Shown here: positions 10,660-21,950 of the stretch, one piece after another
Numbering within the stretch: the stretch's first letter is position 1
Layout of the letters: each line of letters starts with the position of its first letter
The notes under the pieces: model-generated
The model's input: the letters and a program-made list of their open reading frames with translations, nothing else
What the model was told of the DNA's origin: nothing
Database searches by the model: none
From: Salticus scenicus
Taxonomy: Eukaryota > Arthropoda > Arachnida > Araneae > Salticidae
Length of the DNA stretch: 64,000 bases
Assembly (NCBI GenBank): GCA_963930645.1
Contig: OZ005655.1
Coordinates: forward strand, 138,059,456-138,123,455
Reading direction: 5' to 3'
Translations under genes and position numbers: made by a program

Positions 10660-11165
10660 TCTGTTCTTATTTCTTTAAAACTGTTCTGACTTGGCATCAC
10701 TGTTTCGGCGATATTCATACTTTACTGTCGCCTTATGGCCGATAACACTGCTCGGCATGAAAATTGCCTCTGACACCTTTTCAGCATATGTATAAAATGA
10801 CCTCCTGAATCCGAATGTGATCACCATTTTGGCCAATCCCCCACCGTTTTCTAGATACACCCCTCCCTCATTTTTATCATTGTTTGGTAATTTTACACCC
10901 ATCAGTTTGATTTGGAGAGGAACGATGATTATTTTAACCGTTATATATCTTCTGACCTCAGGAGCTACAGAGGTAGAAAGTTCTAAAACACGAACATTTG
11001 TAGTAAGGAGGATATTTGAGGGGATTTGTGCCGCAGAAAACAAAAGAAAATCAATAAAAACAATCAGTTTCCGTTTCTTTCTTTTTTTTTTCGCAATATT
11101 TCTCTTATTTTTTACATATTCCAGCTACCAGTTTGCCATTTTCTTACCGAAACACCCCAAATAAT
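10660..11165. other. Opposing ORFs of unknown status
   Basis: A 122-codon ORF on the minus strand (10675-11043) and a 115-codon ORF on the plus strand (10817-11164) overlap. Base composition is less AT-biased than the surroundings. Neither product resembles a family I know, and overlapping open frames in both directions suggest chance or repeat-derived sequence rather than two genes. The plus ORF ends in a phenylalanine-rich tail over a T-run. Confidence 0.3.
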
Positions 11166-11778
11166 AAAAATTATACCGTGAAATTTTTTTCAAAATGCTG
11201 GTGAGTGGAGTTAAAGTCTCAAAGCCGTCGCAAGACATCGTTACTTTTGATTTTAGTCACGAGTACATTTAGGAGACCAACAAGAAATTGAAGAAAAACG
11301 AAATTACTTTTGATTGTCCTAGATCACAAAAAGATCCATATGACTTGTAATATTTACACATGATTGAACTTGCTATTTACATTCATTTTAAGCTCTTTTG
11401 TAAGAATAGCTCAAATATTTATACCGATATATTAAAAAAAAAAAAAAAAAAAATCTAAATTTATTAATTTATTTCGCAAGTTTTTTCCGTATTGCAAAAG
11501 TTGGTTTCAAGAAAATTTTACAAAATCTGCAGAAAAATAGACAGAAAAGGTTGCGTGATTAAACATCGTGCACATACATTTAGACATATATATATATATA
11601 ACCTAAACTAATTAATTTCTTTGGCAAATATTTTGTATATAGCAAGAATTAGTTTCAATAAAACTTTGAAAAATTTGCTTAAAAAAAAAAAAAAAAAAAA
11701 AAAAAAGATAAAACATTAATGTGACGTTGCATAGAAATGTTGCATATTTAAATGAATAAAACTTGTGCGCACAAAATA

Positions 11779-12049
11779 CGGTTGGTTGGGTTTTACGTCG
11801 CACTAGTGCTGCGCAGATGGGCAATTGGCGACGGTCTGGGACACACACCTAGAGGTGGTCCGGAGAAATGCCATCACAATTTTGATCCTCCACGAAGGGA
11901 TGGCTCTCCCGCTTCGGTGACCCCCAGAACTATAATTTTTGATGGAAACATCGAGGACATTGCTGCCACGACAGATTTTACGTGCACCAGCCACCGTTAG
12001 TGTACACGACGGTCTTTGGCTGGCTCGAGTACCGAACCCGCAATCTTCC
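11779..12049 (-). mobile_element. SINE family 1, copy lacking the tRNA head
   Basis: The body matches 50291-50609 from GTTGGGTTTTACGTCGCAC to CCGAACCCGCAATCTTC and then stops, so the tRNA-like 5' head is missing. The 9-bp duplication CACAAAATA flanks it (11770-11778 and 12050-12058), which indicates a 5'-truncated retrotransposition event. The ORFs at 11752-12000 and 11803-12186 are shadows of this SINE. Confidence 0.9.
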
Positions 12050-12059
12050 CACAAAATAT

Positions 12060-13006
12060 GAGCTATATTACAAGTATACACAAAATTCTTGACATGCATT
12101 TCTGACATTTCTTGACATGCATTTCGATTTGCAGAAGCAAATGACAGTAAGAAATGAATTACGAGGAGCAGCGTGTTAATGATCACTGTTTACTAATGAG
12201 TTCTTTAGCTGCTATTGAACAACACCTGGTTGCGGCATGGCTGGTCTATGTAAAGAGTAGATGTTTTTCGTCATGTTGAAGCGTGGAGTTGAGTGTTCTG
12301 TTCGCAATGCTACTTCCTCCCAATCAGGTCGTTAGTCCTTATATTAGGGGAGTAAAGCAATTTTGGTAACAATTGTTTTTAGAACAGAGTCTGTTTTTAC
12401 AGTCACTACTTTTACAGTCACTACTCCTTTATGTTATGGATGGAATTTACATGGTCGATGAGCCAGGATACTGGAGCACACTCGTCCTCCATGATGTTTT
12501 TTATGTAGCCTATCTTATGTTCGTTGTACTATTTTTTCACTTCTTTTGTGGATCTAGACTGAGATAGTATCTTTTTCAAGCCTTGGGAAAAAAAAAATCA
12601 CGCCGTATTTTCTATGAAAATCCTATCGTTAGATCACTCGTTAGAAAACTCGTTAGATCACTGTTTTAAGACATTGGCTCATCTGAGAAAGCATCACAAC
12701 TTCCATAAGAAAATGTTGTGGGGTGATAGCATTAACAGAATCCGTATCACTATCAATAATAAAATATGGATGCAAATTGAATAAAAACTCAATATGCATC
12801 TGTAATGTTGAAAAGGTTGAGAAACGTTATATATATATATATATACACCCCCTCTCTCTCAGAGCAAGTTCCTAAAACAGACTTGGTGGCCCCAAATTAT
12901 CTGATCTAATATTTGCCGGATGCAATTATTAGTAGAATACAATAAATCAAGTTCGATATTTCATTTTAAACTGACCATAAAGAACCATGGACTTCGGAAT
13001 GTTCAG

Positions 13007-13043
<37 letters not shown>

Positions 13044-14640
13044 TTTTACAGTCAAAATATCTGAACATCAGGATATAAACATAATAGATTTATAGTCATA
13101 TATAAAACGAAATAGTACATGTTGTTCGGGGACTGCAAAGGAAGAGAGAGGACGGGGCGACGAATATTACATGTTTATATAACCGGGTTTGGACAGGTTC
13201 TCCTAAAAATTCTAATGCCGTTTTGGAGTGGAACTACAAAAATTAACACCAAATTTGGCGAAAAAGTGATGCAAATTTATGCCTATCCAACAGCAAATAT
13301 TTTAAAAATAACGCTAGGGTGAATGAGAAAAACAATGGTTGTCAGGAAATAAATTGAAATAGTAGCGATAACTGCGCCAAAAGAAATCACTTGCAATTAG
13401 ACACGTGAAACATAAGTGTTCGATTGCGTCTTAATCTAAATTTAGATTTCATCTTCCTAATATGGTAACGGGAGTTTGAGAAGTGTTAAGTGACTCTAGC
13501 ATAATTTCTTTTTTCTTCATACCCCAAATCTAGCAATAAATTAATGTTATGAATTAAGACTGGAAACTTGAGGAATCAAAACATAGGAAATTATTTTTAA
13601 TACAATAACCTTTATTAAGATTCTATTACACACTTAGGCTATGCAGCCTCGTCGTTTAATAGTTTAAGTTTATTTTCTTTGTTTACAACACAATTAAAAT
13701 TCAGCAGTATGTAATGAAATTCTCACATACTTTAACTGTTAAAATTTTACACATGAGAACTAAAAATAAAAATGCTTACCTAAAATCAAGTGACATAGGT
13801 TGACGACCTCATCCTCAATAATCAGAGAAAGGAAATGTTATCGCCGACACAACACTTATATCAAAGAAAAAAATAATAATGAATGAAATTCCAAAGCCTT
13901 GTCCTCCTTAAATCCGACTTTTCTTCCCCTTCTCTTTCCTAAACATTTCCCCCATTTTTTCCGATCTCCAATCTCTGGTTAGTTCATGACTAATCTTAAT
14001 ATTATTAGGTTTCTAGTATTCAATAAAACTTCTAACTTTTCCTCGCCCCCCACCCCCCTAAAACTTTTTGCTTACTCGTTTCATATTTTATTTTATTTTT
14101 TTCTCACCTGCCGTTCGATCATTCTTAACGACTTCTAACCCTCTTTCATGGGCTGTTTTCATTTATTTCTTTTAAAATCGAATCGCATGTGTTTTCATGT
14201 TTCAACTGTAGCTGCAGCTTTCTATTTATGAATTCAGAGCCTATTCAACTCTTACGTACATTCATCTATTGAATTTGACTTTTCGGTGTTTGTCCGGCGT
14301 CCCATATTGACTATAAATTTTATACTTATTCTTTATGCACTGTCGCAGCTCTGACTTTTATCCATTTCACTTTTGGATGTAATCCGTACGAAAATTTTTC
14401 ATGCGCTATAAATTTATACCCACTCTTTTATATCCCATCTTGGTTTTCACTTTTATCATTACTTTTGAATGCAATACTTTCTATAACTTTTTGAATCTTT
14501 TTAAATGTTACTTGTTATATTTCCAAGACGCACCTGGATTGGAAATATTTTTATTCTTTAAATAACAAAATACCTTCTCCTCACAAATAACATCTAGCAC
14601 ACCTGAATAATAAAATTTTAGGCGAGAAAACTTCCTTTAC
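12060..14640. other. Gene-free stretch with microsatellites
   Basis: TA repeats lie near 12829-12844 and an A-run at 13012-13038. A 67-codon ORF at 13119-13322 has no recognised similarity. From about 13900 to 14570 the plus strand is pyrimidine-rich, with many TTTC and CCCC blocks. No gene model can be supported. Confidence 0.45.
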
Positions 14641-14987
14641 CTCTTATGTGAAAGCATGTCCGGCAAATGTTCCTTTTATTTATTTATTTATCAAAAGAGC
14701 ACGCTTTCTCCTTCGATCCTTTATTCAAAATTCAAAGGAACACATCTTTCTATACCAGACACCGTACATTGTTATACTAATGAATGAAATTCCAAATCTC
14801 CGAATCTTTTCCCATCGAAGTTTGAGAACAGCTGAATTTATGTCAGCAAAAGAGATGGTTCGAATAATCTTATTAATTTTTCTTTATTATTTTTCTTTGA
14901 AATCTGTAACTTTCAACAGAATTTAGTGTTTTTTGGGCTGTGAACTCTAATCACTACTAACCAAATTTCAACTTTTACTAAGATCGG

Positions 14988-15638
14988 TTAACCCTTTGCG
15001 GCGCAAGACAATTTGAAACATTTAAATTATACTGCCACAGGAATTCATGAACTAAATTAAACTAAAAGAAATTTTAAATTTTGAGCTTTGAAAAACCGGC
15101 CTTTTCTAATATGTTATAAATGTGAATTTTTGCTAAAAAATTTCCGAGATGAATTTTTGCAGCTGGATCTTAAATTTTGCGTCCTCGCAGCGCATTAAGG
15201 GGGTGCATCACGGATCGTCAAGGTCATCCAAAGCCCATGTTATTCTATGGCGAAATTTGTTTATAGAATTATACATTACCTAATTGTTATTTTCATATTC
15301 CGAAAATACGCAACCATTAAATGAGTACCCGTTTTCCAAAAATTTATTTAAAAAAAAATTTTAATTTAAATTTTGAGTTTAAAAATGTGAATTTTCACTG
15401 ATTGCATTTTTCTCCTTTTTGAGCTGTAGAATGAAATATTAAAATTAAAAAAATTCAATTTTTAGAAAACGGGTACTCATTTAACGGTTGTGAATTTTCT
15501 GAATGTGAAAACGGAATTTAAAAATACGAATTAGGTAATGAGCAATTCTATAAACAAATTTCGCCGTAGACTTACATGGGATTTGGTGACTAGAGACGGG
15601 GAAATCGTAAGAGGGAGTGAGCAGCCTTAAGGGGTTAA
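14988..15638. mobile_element. TTAA MITE (TTAACCCTTTGCGGCGC family), interrupted copy
   Basis: The left end TTAACCCTTTGCGGCGC (14988) and the sequence to GCGTCCTCGCAGCGCATTAA match the intact copy at 62746-62975. The last part, GGGGTTAA (15631-15638), is displaced by a second element inserted exactly at the terminal TTAA. TTAA targets and CCC starts are known for piggyBac transposons, so the class is inferred. Confidence 0.82.
15199..15626. mobile_element. 428-bp TTAA element nested in the MITE terminus
   Basis: Arms of about 140 bp are inverted relative to each other and share GGCGAAATTTGTTTATAGAAT and TTAAATGAGTACCCGTTTT cores (split at the mismatches). TTAA flanks both ends (15195-15198 and 15627-15630). 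The intact sister MITE at 62964 carries a single TTAA here, which shows the duplication. No coding content is evident; the 60-codon ORF at 15481-15663 is on an arm. Confidence 0.82.
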
Positions 15639-15687
15639 AAAGCGTAATTGAAAAAAAAAGCAATTTTAATGGCCAGTAGTAGACTTC

Positions 15688-15707
15688 AACGGTCGCGAAA
15701 GTGTTAA
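15688..15707. mobile_element. Terminal fragment of the CGCGAC TTAA MITE family
   Basis: CGGTCGCGAAAGTGTTAA is the conserved terminus of the family at 21280, 21951 and 55278. Only the last ~18 bases are present. Confidence 0.6.
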
Positions 15708-15736
15708 TTACATTTCCAAAATTATTACCATATTTT

Positions 15737-16436
15737 ATTTCGATTCTTGTTCGTTTGTTTGTCTAATACAGATCTTGCAATCGATTTTTAACTAACTTCC
15801 CGACTAGCTAAACATTTGAAATTTTCTGGAGAGCTCAGAACACGGTGATAAAGATAACACATTTTTTAATATTAAAACAGGAATAAACTACTACGTCAGA
15901 AACGCCAAAGAAAAATTATTGAGGTGCAATAATTTTTCACCTCAATAATTTTTCTTTGGCGTTTCTGACGTAGTAGTTTATTCCTGTTTTAATATTCCAA
16001 CGCCAAGTCTCCTGCTAACATTTTTTAATAGTTTTAGTCAACTGTTTCAGGTCTTTACTGCCTTCGGCAACGTTTATATGATTCGACAGAAAATTTATTT
16101 AACTAACTTTCCGACTAGCTGGACATTTGATATTTTCAGAATAGTTCAGAACGCGGTGAAAATGCCTTTTTAAATTATTTTTAACCTACTGCTTCGGGAC
16201 TCTGCTACCTTTGGCAGCGTTACCAGTACAAAGCTTGCAATCGATTTTTAACTAACTTCCCGACTAGCTAGCCATATGAAACTTTTATAATAGCTCAAAA
16301 CACGATAGAAATGAATTTTTTTAATACTTTTATCCAATTGTTCCGGGTTCTCGCTGCCTTCGGTAGCGTTTATATGATTCAACAGAAAATTTTAAAACAT
16401 GGTATATAAAAAGTTCTTTTTATCTTGTAATTATTT
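15737..16436 (+). repeat. ~120-bp tandem repeat array 2
   Basis: About four units match array 1 (6800-7431), with the same motifs: CTTCCCGACTAGCTA, AGCTCAGAACACG and CTTCGGCAACGTTTATATG. The same downstream tail, GGTATATAAAAAGTTCTTTT, ends both arrays, so the arrays belong to a larger dispersed element. The first unit is split by the hairpin at 15868-15996. Confidence 0.8.
15868..15996. repeat. Perfect inverted repeat, 59-bp arms
   Basis: Arms 15868-15926 and 15938-15996 are exact reverse complements around an 11-base centre (15927-15937). A 13-base duplication, ACATTTTTTAATA, flanks the insert (15859-15871 and 16018-16030). An unpaired tail of about 20 bases, ending CAAGTCTCCTGCTA, follows the right arm. 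Confidence 0.95.
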
Positions 16437-16439
16437 TTA

Positions 16440-17650
16440 TTTCCGGAATGTTTGGGAATGAAAATGTATTTTTTCGTATATTTGATATTTATTTAATCGA
16501 TTTCCATTGTTATTACTAAACATTAAGGAAATTTGAAGAACTTTTTTCTCATTGTTGTTACCGATTGAGCAGTTTCTTACATTTGTTTTCAAATTTCATA
16601 TTTTATTTTGATGCGTAAGGATTTTGCTGCCATTTTCTCATATTTATTTTTTGTTCGGCTTACGGCTTCTTCTAGCAAATAAAAAATAAATATTACGTTA
16701 TGATTTACGGTTTTAGGAGGATATTTTGGTTGACGCAGACGGGAATGAGGCGATATATCTCACTATGGTTCAATAATACGTTCCATCATAAGAAATGAGA
16801 AGCGGCTTTTATTGTAAAATACTCATGATTTCACATAAGCATTTTTCGAAAATTGTTTTTTATTGTTTTTGAGGGTAAAAGAATGTGAATATTTTCACAT
16901 TTCAAAAATGTTTTACTGCCATATGCCATCTACAATCAGCATTCACTTCATGTTTAATATAATAAAGACATTCTAGAATTGCAAAATATATTAGAAAAAG
17001 AATTAGTGAATTAAAAAAAAATTATCTTCATTAGATATTAAACATATTTTAAGTTTTATATTTGTTTGTTGGAGATGCATCACAAAAATAAATTTTGAAT
17101 TTTACTTTCAGTATCCACAATGAGTTAAACAACAACTTGAAATCTACCTTTTGCTTAAAAGTTTTTATCTGAAGTTCTGTGTCAATGCATTAAAACTCTT
17201 AAGGAAAATAAAGTAAAGTATTTTCTTACGTGCAATGTCTTCTATATTTCCAGTATAAGATTTGACACAAAAAGTCTGTAAGTTAGAATTTTTTTTTTTT
17301 TTTTCCTTCATTGTTGAGAATGTTATAAATAGATAAGTAAATGAGACTGCGAGCTTTGTCGTTGATATGGCACTTGCTGAAATACTCTAGGTATTGACGC
17401 CATTACACCAATGTATTAAAAGGAAAAAAGTATATATACCCCTAGCCTATTTTTGTCTTCTAAGAAATGGATGTAAAATTCTGTACAAAATAGAATTCGA
17501 TTTAGTACAACATGACCTATTTTAATACATTCTTCCATATAAAGGCATGCAGTAACTCTGTTTTATTTCCTAGCATTGGTTACTATATTCATTTCTTAAA
17601 ATGTCTTTGGTATAGCTCTAGCATAGGAGTCTCATGGCGTCTTTTAAATT
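16440..17650. other. Gene-free AT-rich stretch
   Basis: No gene, RNA or defined repeat was recognised. The 84-codon ORF at 17512-17766 has no family resemblance. Confidence 0.45.
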
Positions 17651-17684
17651 TTTCATGCCGTTTTAACTATAAATGGAAATTGTT

Positions 17685-17895
17685 ATCGCAATCCGCGTTT
17701 GTAATGATCGATAGATGGCGCTCTCTGAACACTGCAGTTGTTAGTAAATATAACAGCCACGTGTAATTATTATTCTTTCTTCGCCATTTCATCATGGAAA
17801 GTCGATTGCATAATATGAGAATATGCAGTGGTGTGATAATTTCACCTTAGCCCACCAGAGGGCGAGCATTTCATTACAATCGCGGATTGCTTAAG
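17685..17895. mobile_element. Probable MITE with ~40-bp imperfect TIRs
   Basis: GCAATCCGCGTTTGTAATGA (about 17690) is inverted as TCATTACAATCGCGGATTGC (17871-17890), and both arms continue into a block like GGCGCTCTCTG / CCAGAGGGCGAG. No clear target duplication is visible. Confidence 0.6.
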
Positions 17896-17991
17896 TAAAA
17901 ATCTCGGCGAGATACGTCCGAGCTACTTCGGTGACAAGTTTCGCCAAAGGGTTCAATACTGAAGCTGTTCAATTTTTTTAGCCATAGATGT

Positions 17992-18171
17992 CAACATTTT
18001 AATTTATTCCGGCGTATTTTAATCTCCGCCTTTATTTCATACCACTTATTTTTTAAGAGTAAATTTTCTTATTTTATCGAAATTATATATTGGATAAATT
18101 TTTTTCTGTAATTAAAGTGGTTCGAAATAGAGGCGGGGCTAAAAAATACTCCGGAATAAATTAAAATGTTG
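17992..18171. mobile_element. CAACATTTTAATTTATTCCGG MITE-family member
   Basis: CAACATTTTAATTTATTCCG at the left is inverted as CGGAATAAATTAAAATGTTG at the right. GGCGGGG and GGAATT-type internal blocks recur in other members at 20661, 29331 and the interrupted copy at 51376-52843. Confidence 0.8.
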
Positions 18172-18180
18172 GCATGTATA

Positions 18181-18215
18181 TACTTATTTATTTATTCATT
18201 TTTGACATCAATTTC

Positions 18216-18256
<41 letters not shown>

Positions 18257-18459
18257 AAAGTTGAAACGGGGTTTTTATTTAATATTTTTTGAACCAATAA
18301 TCCGATTGAACTAAAAAAAGTACAGCATTAGCTAGATATTGTCCTCATTAACAATGTATCAATTTTTGATAAAATCTAATAATCTGGTCTAAAAATCCGG
18401 ACAGATAAAAATGGCAAATTTTCAGCTTCATATAGTTTAAATAAAAACAACAATGTTTG
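18181..18459. other. AT-rich spacer
   Basis: A T-run of about 30 bases at 18219-18248 dominates. No feature was recognised. Confidence 0.5.
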
Positions 18460-18465
18460 CACTTG

Positions 18466-18595
18466 CAGGGATGGAACACGGGCGCAGAATTCATACCACT
18501 ATGAATGTAAGAAAAATTTCTACCTCTTAAATTATAGGTATAGAAATTTCTTAAACAGATTCCGGTATGAATTCTGCGCCCGTGTTCCATCCCTG
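18466..18595. mobile_element. 130-bp MITE, CAGGGATGGAACACG family, copy 1
   Basis: Perfect 32-bp TIRs (18466-18497 and 18564-18595) begin CAGGGATGGAACACGGGCGC. CACTTG is duplicated on each side (18460-18465 and 18596-18601). The centre matches the copy at 55973-56111 in the opposite orientation. The 80-codon minus ORF here encodes no real protein: it reads through the TIRs. Confidence 0.92.
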
Positions 18596-18601
18596 CACTT
18601 G

Positions 18602-19547
18602 CACGTTCATTCAGAGTGATACATAAAAATTGGTAACGACGCTGCCTGAAAGAAATAATAGCACAACTTGTTCTTAAAATAACTTATTTTAAAGACATAT
18701 TATCATCACCACTTGAAATTGTAAAAATTGAAAATAAAAATACGCGTAAATTTATATAACCGGAAGTAATGGGAATGGCACACTTTCTGTCCAAAATTAC
18801 TAAATACAGCAAAATAAATTTAAAAATATCTTTTATTATACGCCAATCACAGTGTTTCTAAAAGCCGTTTGATGATCTTTAGCACTTAACTTAAAAAAAA
18901 GACGACATTCTATTTATATTTAATTGGTTCAAACTAACAAAAGAATCATATGCATAAATAAACCTGTTTTTTCTAAAAGAATTTGCATTTATTCAGTATT
19001 GTAGTAAGTTTCAAAAACGTGTATTATTTTTTTCTGTTTCTAAGAGTTTTAATTTATTAAAGTAAAATTTCAAGACTTATTGACTGGAAACCATTATGCA
19101 CAACAAATTATTTCACAGGGCACTATAAAAGAATTGGAAATGTTAAGTGCACAGTTTTTAAAGGTGGGTCCTGTAAAAAATCTTTACAATATATTACAAT
19201 TTCATCACAGTTAAAGCATGCCTGTAATTTTTTCCCCCCACCATTATTTAGGATTAGCAATCTTTTATATGTTCATAAAATATAAAACATCAAAGAATTG
19301 TATTCAAACATAGTGTTAAAAAGTAATATGATTAGTGGTAACCCTGCACATTTACAAACAAAAGCACGAGGGAAGACAGCGAGACAAATTGAACTGATTA
19401 TTCAGTTGTGTTTTCAAGATTAAAAAATAAACTTTCATTTAATACACCATAAATTTATGTTTAAAAAAAAAGACATTTTCTTTGAAGCTTTATTTATATA
19501 AAGTGAACAAGAGAGAGAATTTTTAAAGAGACACGTATCCCAGTGTT
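18602..19547. other. Gene-free AT-rich stretch
   Basis: I see nothing coding or repeated in a recognisable way. Confidence 0.5.
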
Positions 19548-19555
19548 CCCCCATG

Positions 19556-19736
19556 CAGTGCTGCCAGATTTGAGGGAAATTTTTATTCAACATCCACCGT
19601 TAAATTTTACTTATAAAGTTTAGCTAATTACATAGACGATTTTTGTAAAAATTGTTTCCAAACAATTAGTAAACCGTTTCAATTAAAATTTTGTGCTGGG
19701 TGTTAAATAAAAATTTCCCTCAATCTGGCAGCACTG
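19556..19736. mobile_element. 181-bp hAT-type MITE
   Basis: TIRs of about 42 bp begin CAGTGCTGCCAGATTTGAGG and are nearly perfect. An exact 8-bp target duplication, CCCCCATG, flanks the element (19548-19555 and 19737-19744). The CAGTG start with an 8-bp duplication is diagnostic of the hAT superfamily. Confidence 0.93.
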
Positions 19737-19744
19737 CCCCCATG

Positions 19745-20231
19745 TAGTCGATGATTATGTACATCACTATTCCCCGAGAATGCTTGGTCAGAATTTAATA
19801 AGGAATTATTAAACTTTAGGGGACAGTTTACCGATATATCTAATAAGGACAAGATTATCCAAGCAATTCTTTGCCCTACGGTTATTATTTCTCAGTATTT
19901 TGGGGGTATAATAGAACTGTTAAAATTAACAAGTGTATTATTATTATTATTTTTTTTTTTCTGAAAGTGATTTTTTTTTATAATATTCACCAAACCCTTC
20001 TTTTCTTCCCTAAACCTCTATCCAAGACAAGCTATGCTAGGTGTATTAATTCCTTTGATAATAAGATTTAAGTGATATATATATATAATCTTAAAGGTTA
20101 TTTTCCTGCGTTTTATGAGAAGAAACCATGAATGTATTCGGAACTTTTTAATTTTTTTATCATTAATATACCTGGAAATTAAAGTAAATGTACACTTTTG
20201 TGCGCTATACCAGCAATGGGATTTTTAAATT

Positions 20232-20272
<41 letters not shown>

Positions 20273-20655
20273 TTCTAAGTTTGTATGAATTTACTTCGAA
20301 TTCATAATTGGATGTTAAAACCCTCTACTATTAATGTACTAAACTAAAAAATTTCAAGTCATTTTAGTTTTAGACTGATATCAGTTTAACTGAAACAATT
20401 CGAATTTTTTGTCATCTCATTGTTATTTATTATTGTTTTAAATAATATAAGCCAATCTTTGTTCGCTATGTAATTTTTTCGAGCTTATTTCTTGTACCCT
20501 CTGATTTCACATCAATAAAAATAAAAATAAAAAATAAAAAAATAACAAGGTAAAAGAGTCGGTGTAATCTATGGAGTCAAATACTTGATTTTATAATAGC
20601 TTAAAATATTTTTATGGTTGTTTACTACTAATACAGCAATATATCATATTTAACA
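19745..20655. other. Gene-free stretch
   Basis: An A-run of about 31 bases sits at 20238-20269. The 66-codon ORF at 19871-20071 is low-complexity, rich in Ile and Phe, and not supported. Confidence 0.5.
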
Positions 20656-20660
20656 GAGTT

Positions 20661-20850
20661 GTCAACATTTTAATTTATTCCGGAGCATTTTCAGCCACGC
20701 CTGTATTTCGTATCTTTTTTTTCTTTAAACTATTTTTTTCTTATTTTGACGTGGTTATATATTAGAGAAAATTATTCTATAAATAAAGTAAAGCGAAGTA
20801 ATAAGTAAAGGTGAGGTTAAAAATGTTCCGGAATAAATTCAAATGTTGGC
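20661..20850. mobile_element. CAACATTTTAATTTATTCCGG MITE-family member
   Basis: It begins GTCAACATTTTAATTTATTC and ends, inverted, GGAATAAATTCAAATGTTGG. Internal GTTATATATTAGAGAAAATT resembles the member at 17992. A degenerate relative may follow at about 20920-21110. Confidence 0.8.
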
Positions 20851-21163
20851 AATTATGTATTTACCAATAGCATACTTACAACATTCTGATTAATAATCCA
20901 TAACATTGTTACTTCCCGCTTTTTTTTTTCTTTTTCTTTTTTTCTCTCCACATCAGTCTTTTTTATTTTTCTGTTTTTAAGTATTTTTCTTTTTATGCAA
21001 CTGTAATCGTATTCTAGAAAATTACTCTAAATATAAACTGGTGTGGAGAAAATGGCGGGTACAAATAGCTTTACGGAAAATTAATACATTGTCGCCGGAG
21101 TAACTATTTTCCTAATTTGATCAGTAAGCCCCGCCTTTTGGCATGTCTTTTCAACGTTATGTA

Positions 21164-21641
21164 GGGTTCCCACGGCCCGAATGTTTTCAAGGGCTCTCCT
21201 ACCAGTATTATCTAAAAATGAATTTCTTCTTAATTGTACACTGCAAGATTAAGAAAAAATAATTAAGAAGAAGTTTATTTTAATACTTTCGCGACCGCTT
21301 ACGTGAATTCACGTCATTTGAAAATCTATAACTCCGCTAATGGGTGTTTCTTTAGGTTATATATGCTATATTATTTTTTAAAAATATACCCAATATTCAA
21401 ATTTGTGCAATCAATGCACTATGGATACAAATACTTTGATTAGAAAGAGTATAATTGTAATGTATATTCATTTATATTTTAAATATGAATTCAGAAAACA
21501 TTGATTTAAAATAATGTAATACTGAAGAACAATGCCCACAGGCGGAGCTTACTGTCAAAAAGACAAAAAAAGACGGTCGCGAAACTGTTAAGATAATACT
21601 GGTGGAAGAGTCCTTGAAAAAAGGCGGAGCCATAGGAACCC
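21164..21641. mobile_element. TA-flanked element with GGGTTCC termini, carrying a nested MITE
   Basis: The left arm runs GGGTTCCCACGGCCCGAATG and the right arm, inverted, GGGTTCCTATGGCTCCGCC. Both end internally in CCACCAGTATTATCT or CTACCAGTATTATCT. TA lies at each edge (21162-21163 and 21642-21643). The TTAA MITE at 21280-21591 is inserted between the arms. A separate right-end fragment of this family lies near 48430-48475. Confidence 0.72.
21280..21591 (+). mobile_element. TTAA MITE (CGCGACCGC family), nested copy
   Basis: TTAATACTTTCGCGACCGC at the left and CGGTCGCGAAACTGTTAA at the right bound 312 bp. The interior contains GTCATTTGAAAATC and GGATACAAATACTTTGAT blocks shared with 55278-55589. 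Confidence 0.85.
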
Positions 21642-21754
21642 TATTATATTATTTACTAAAATGATTTTATGTATTCATGATTAAATTATTGAAATTTTGT
21701 TATTAGTAATTGATTTTACACTTGTCACTGGCATATATAAATACCAGCAGCAAA

Positions 21755-21864
21755 TAAAGTGTTAAACACAAACACGTAAAATCGTTTTACAGGAACGCCT
21801 GAAGGTGGGGTTCGTTTCTCAGAAAAAAAAGTTAACTTTACGTGACTCGCAAGCAAAGTGTTAA
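21755..21864. mobile_element. Degenerate TTAA-element end
   Basis: AACGCCTGAAGGTGGGGTTC followed by GACTCGCAAGCAAAGTGTTAA resembles the right end of the CGCGAC family (1-bp changes and small gaps). The left end is not identifiable. Confidence 0.4.
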
Positions 21865-21950
21865 TTAGAATGTCCGCAGCTATGCCAGTAGTGAACAGTC
21901 CTGCCCACTAGTAGTTTATTTGGGAGGGGAGAACTAGTAGTGGAGACAGA

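Noticed and set aside
10817..11164. 115-codon plus-strand ORF as a membrane protein gene
   Set aside because: It overlaps an ORF of similar size on the other strand, has no family resemblance, and its hydrophobic tail is a T-run.
18348..18590. Two similar ORFs beginning MEHGRRIHTG (also 55978-56274)
   Set aside because: The similarity is entirely the MITE; the frames start within its TIR and have no coding support.
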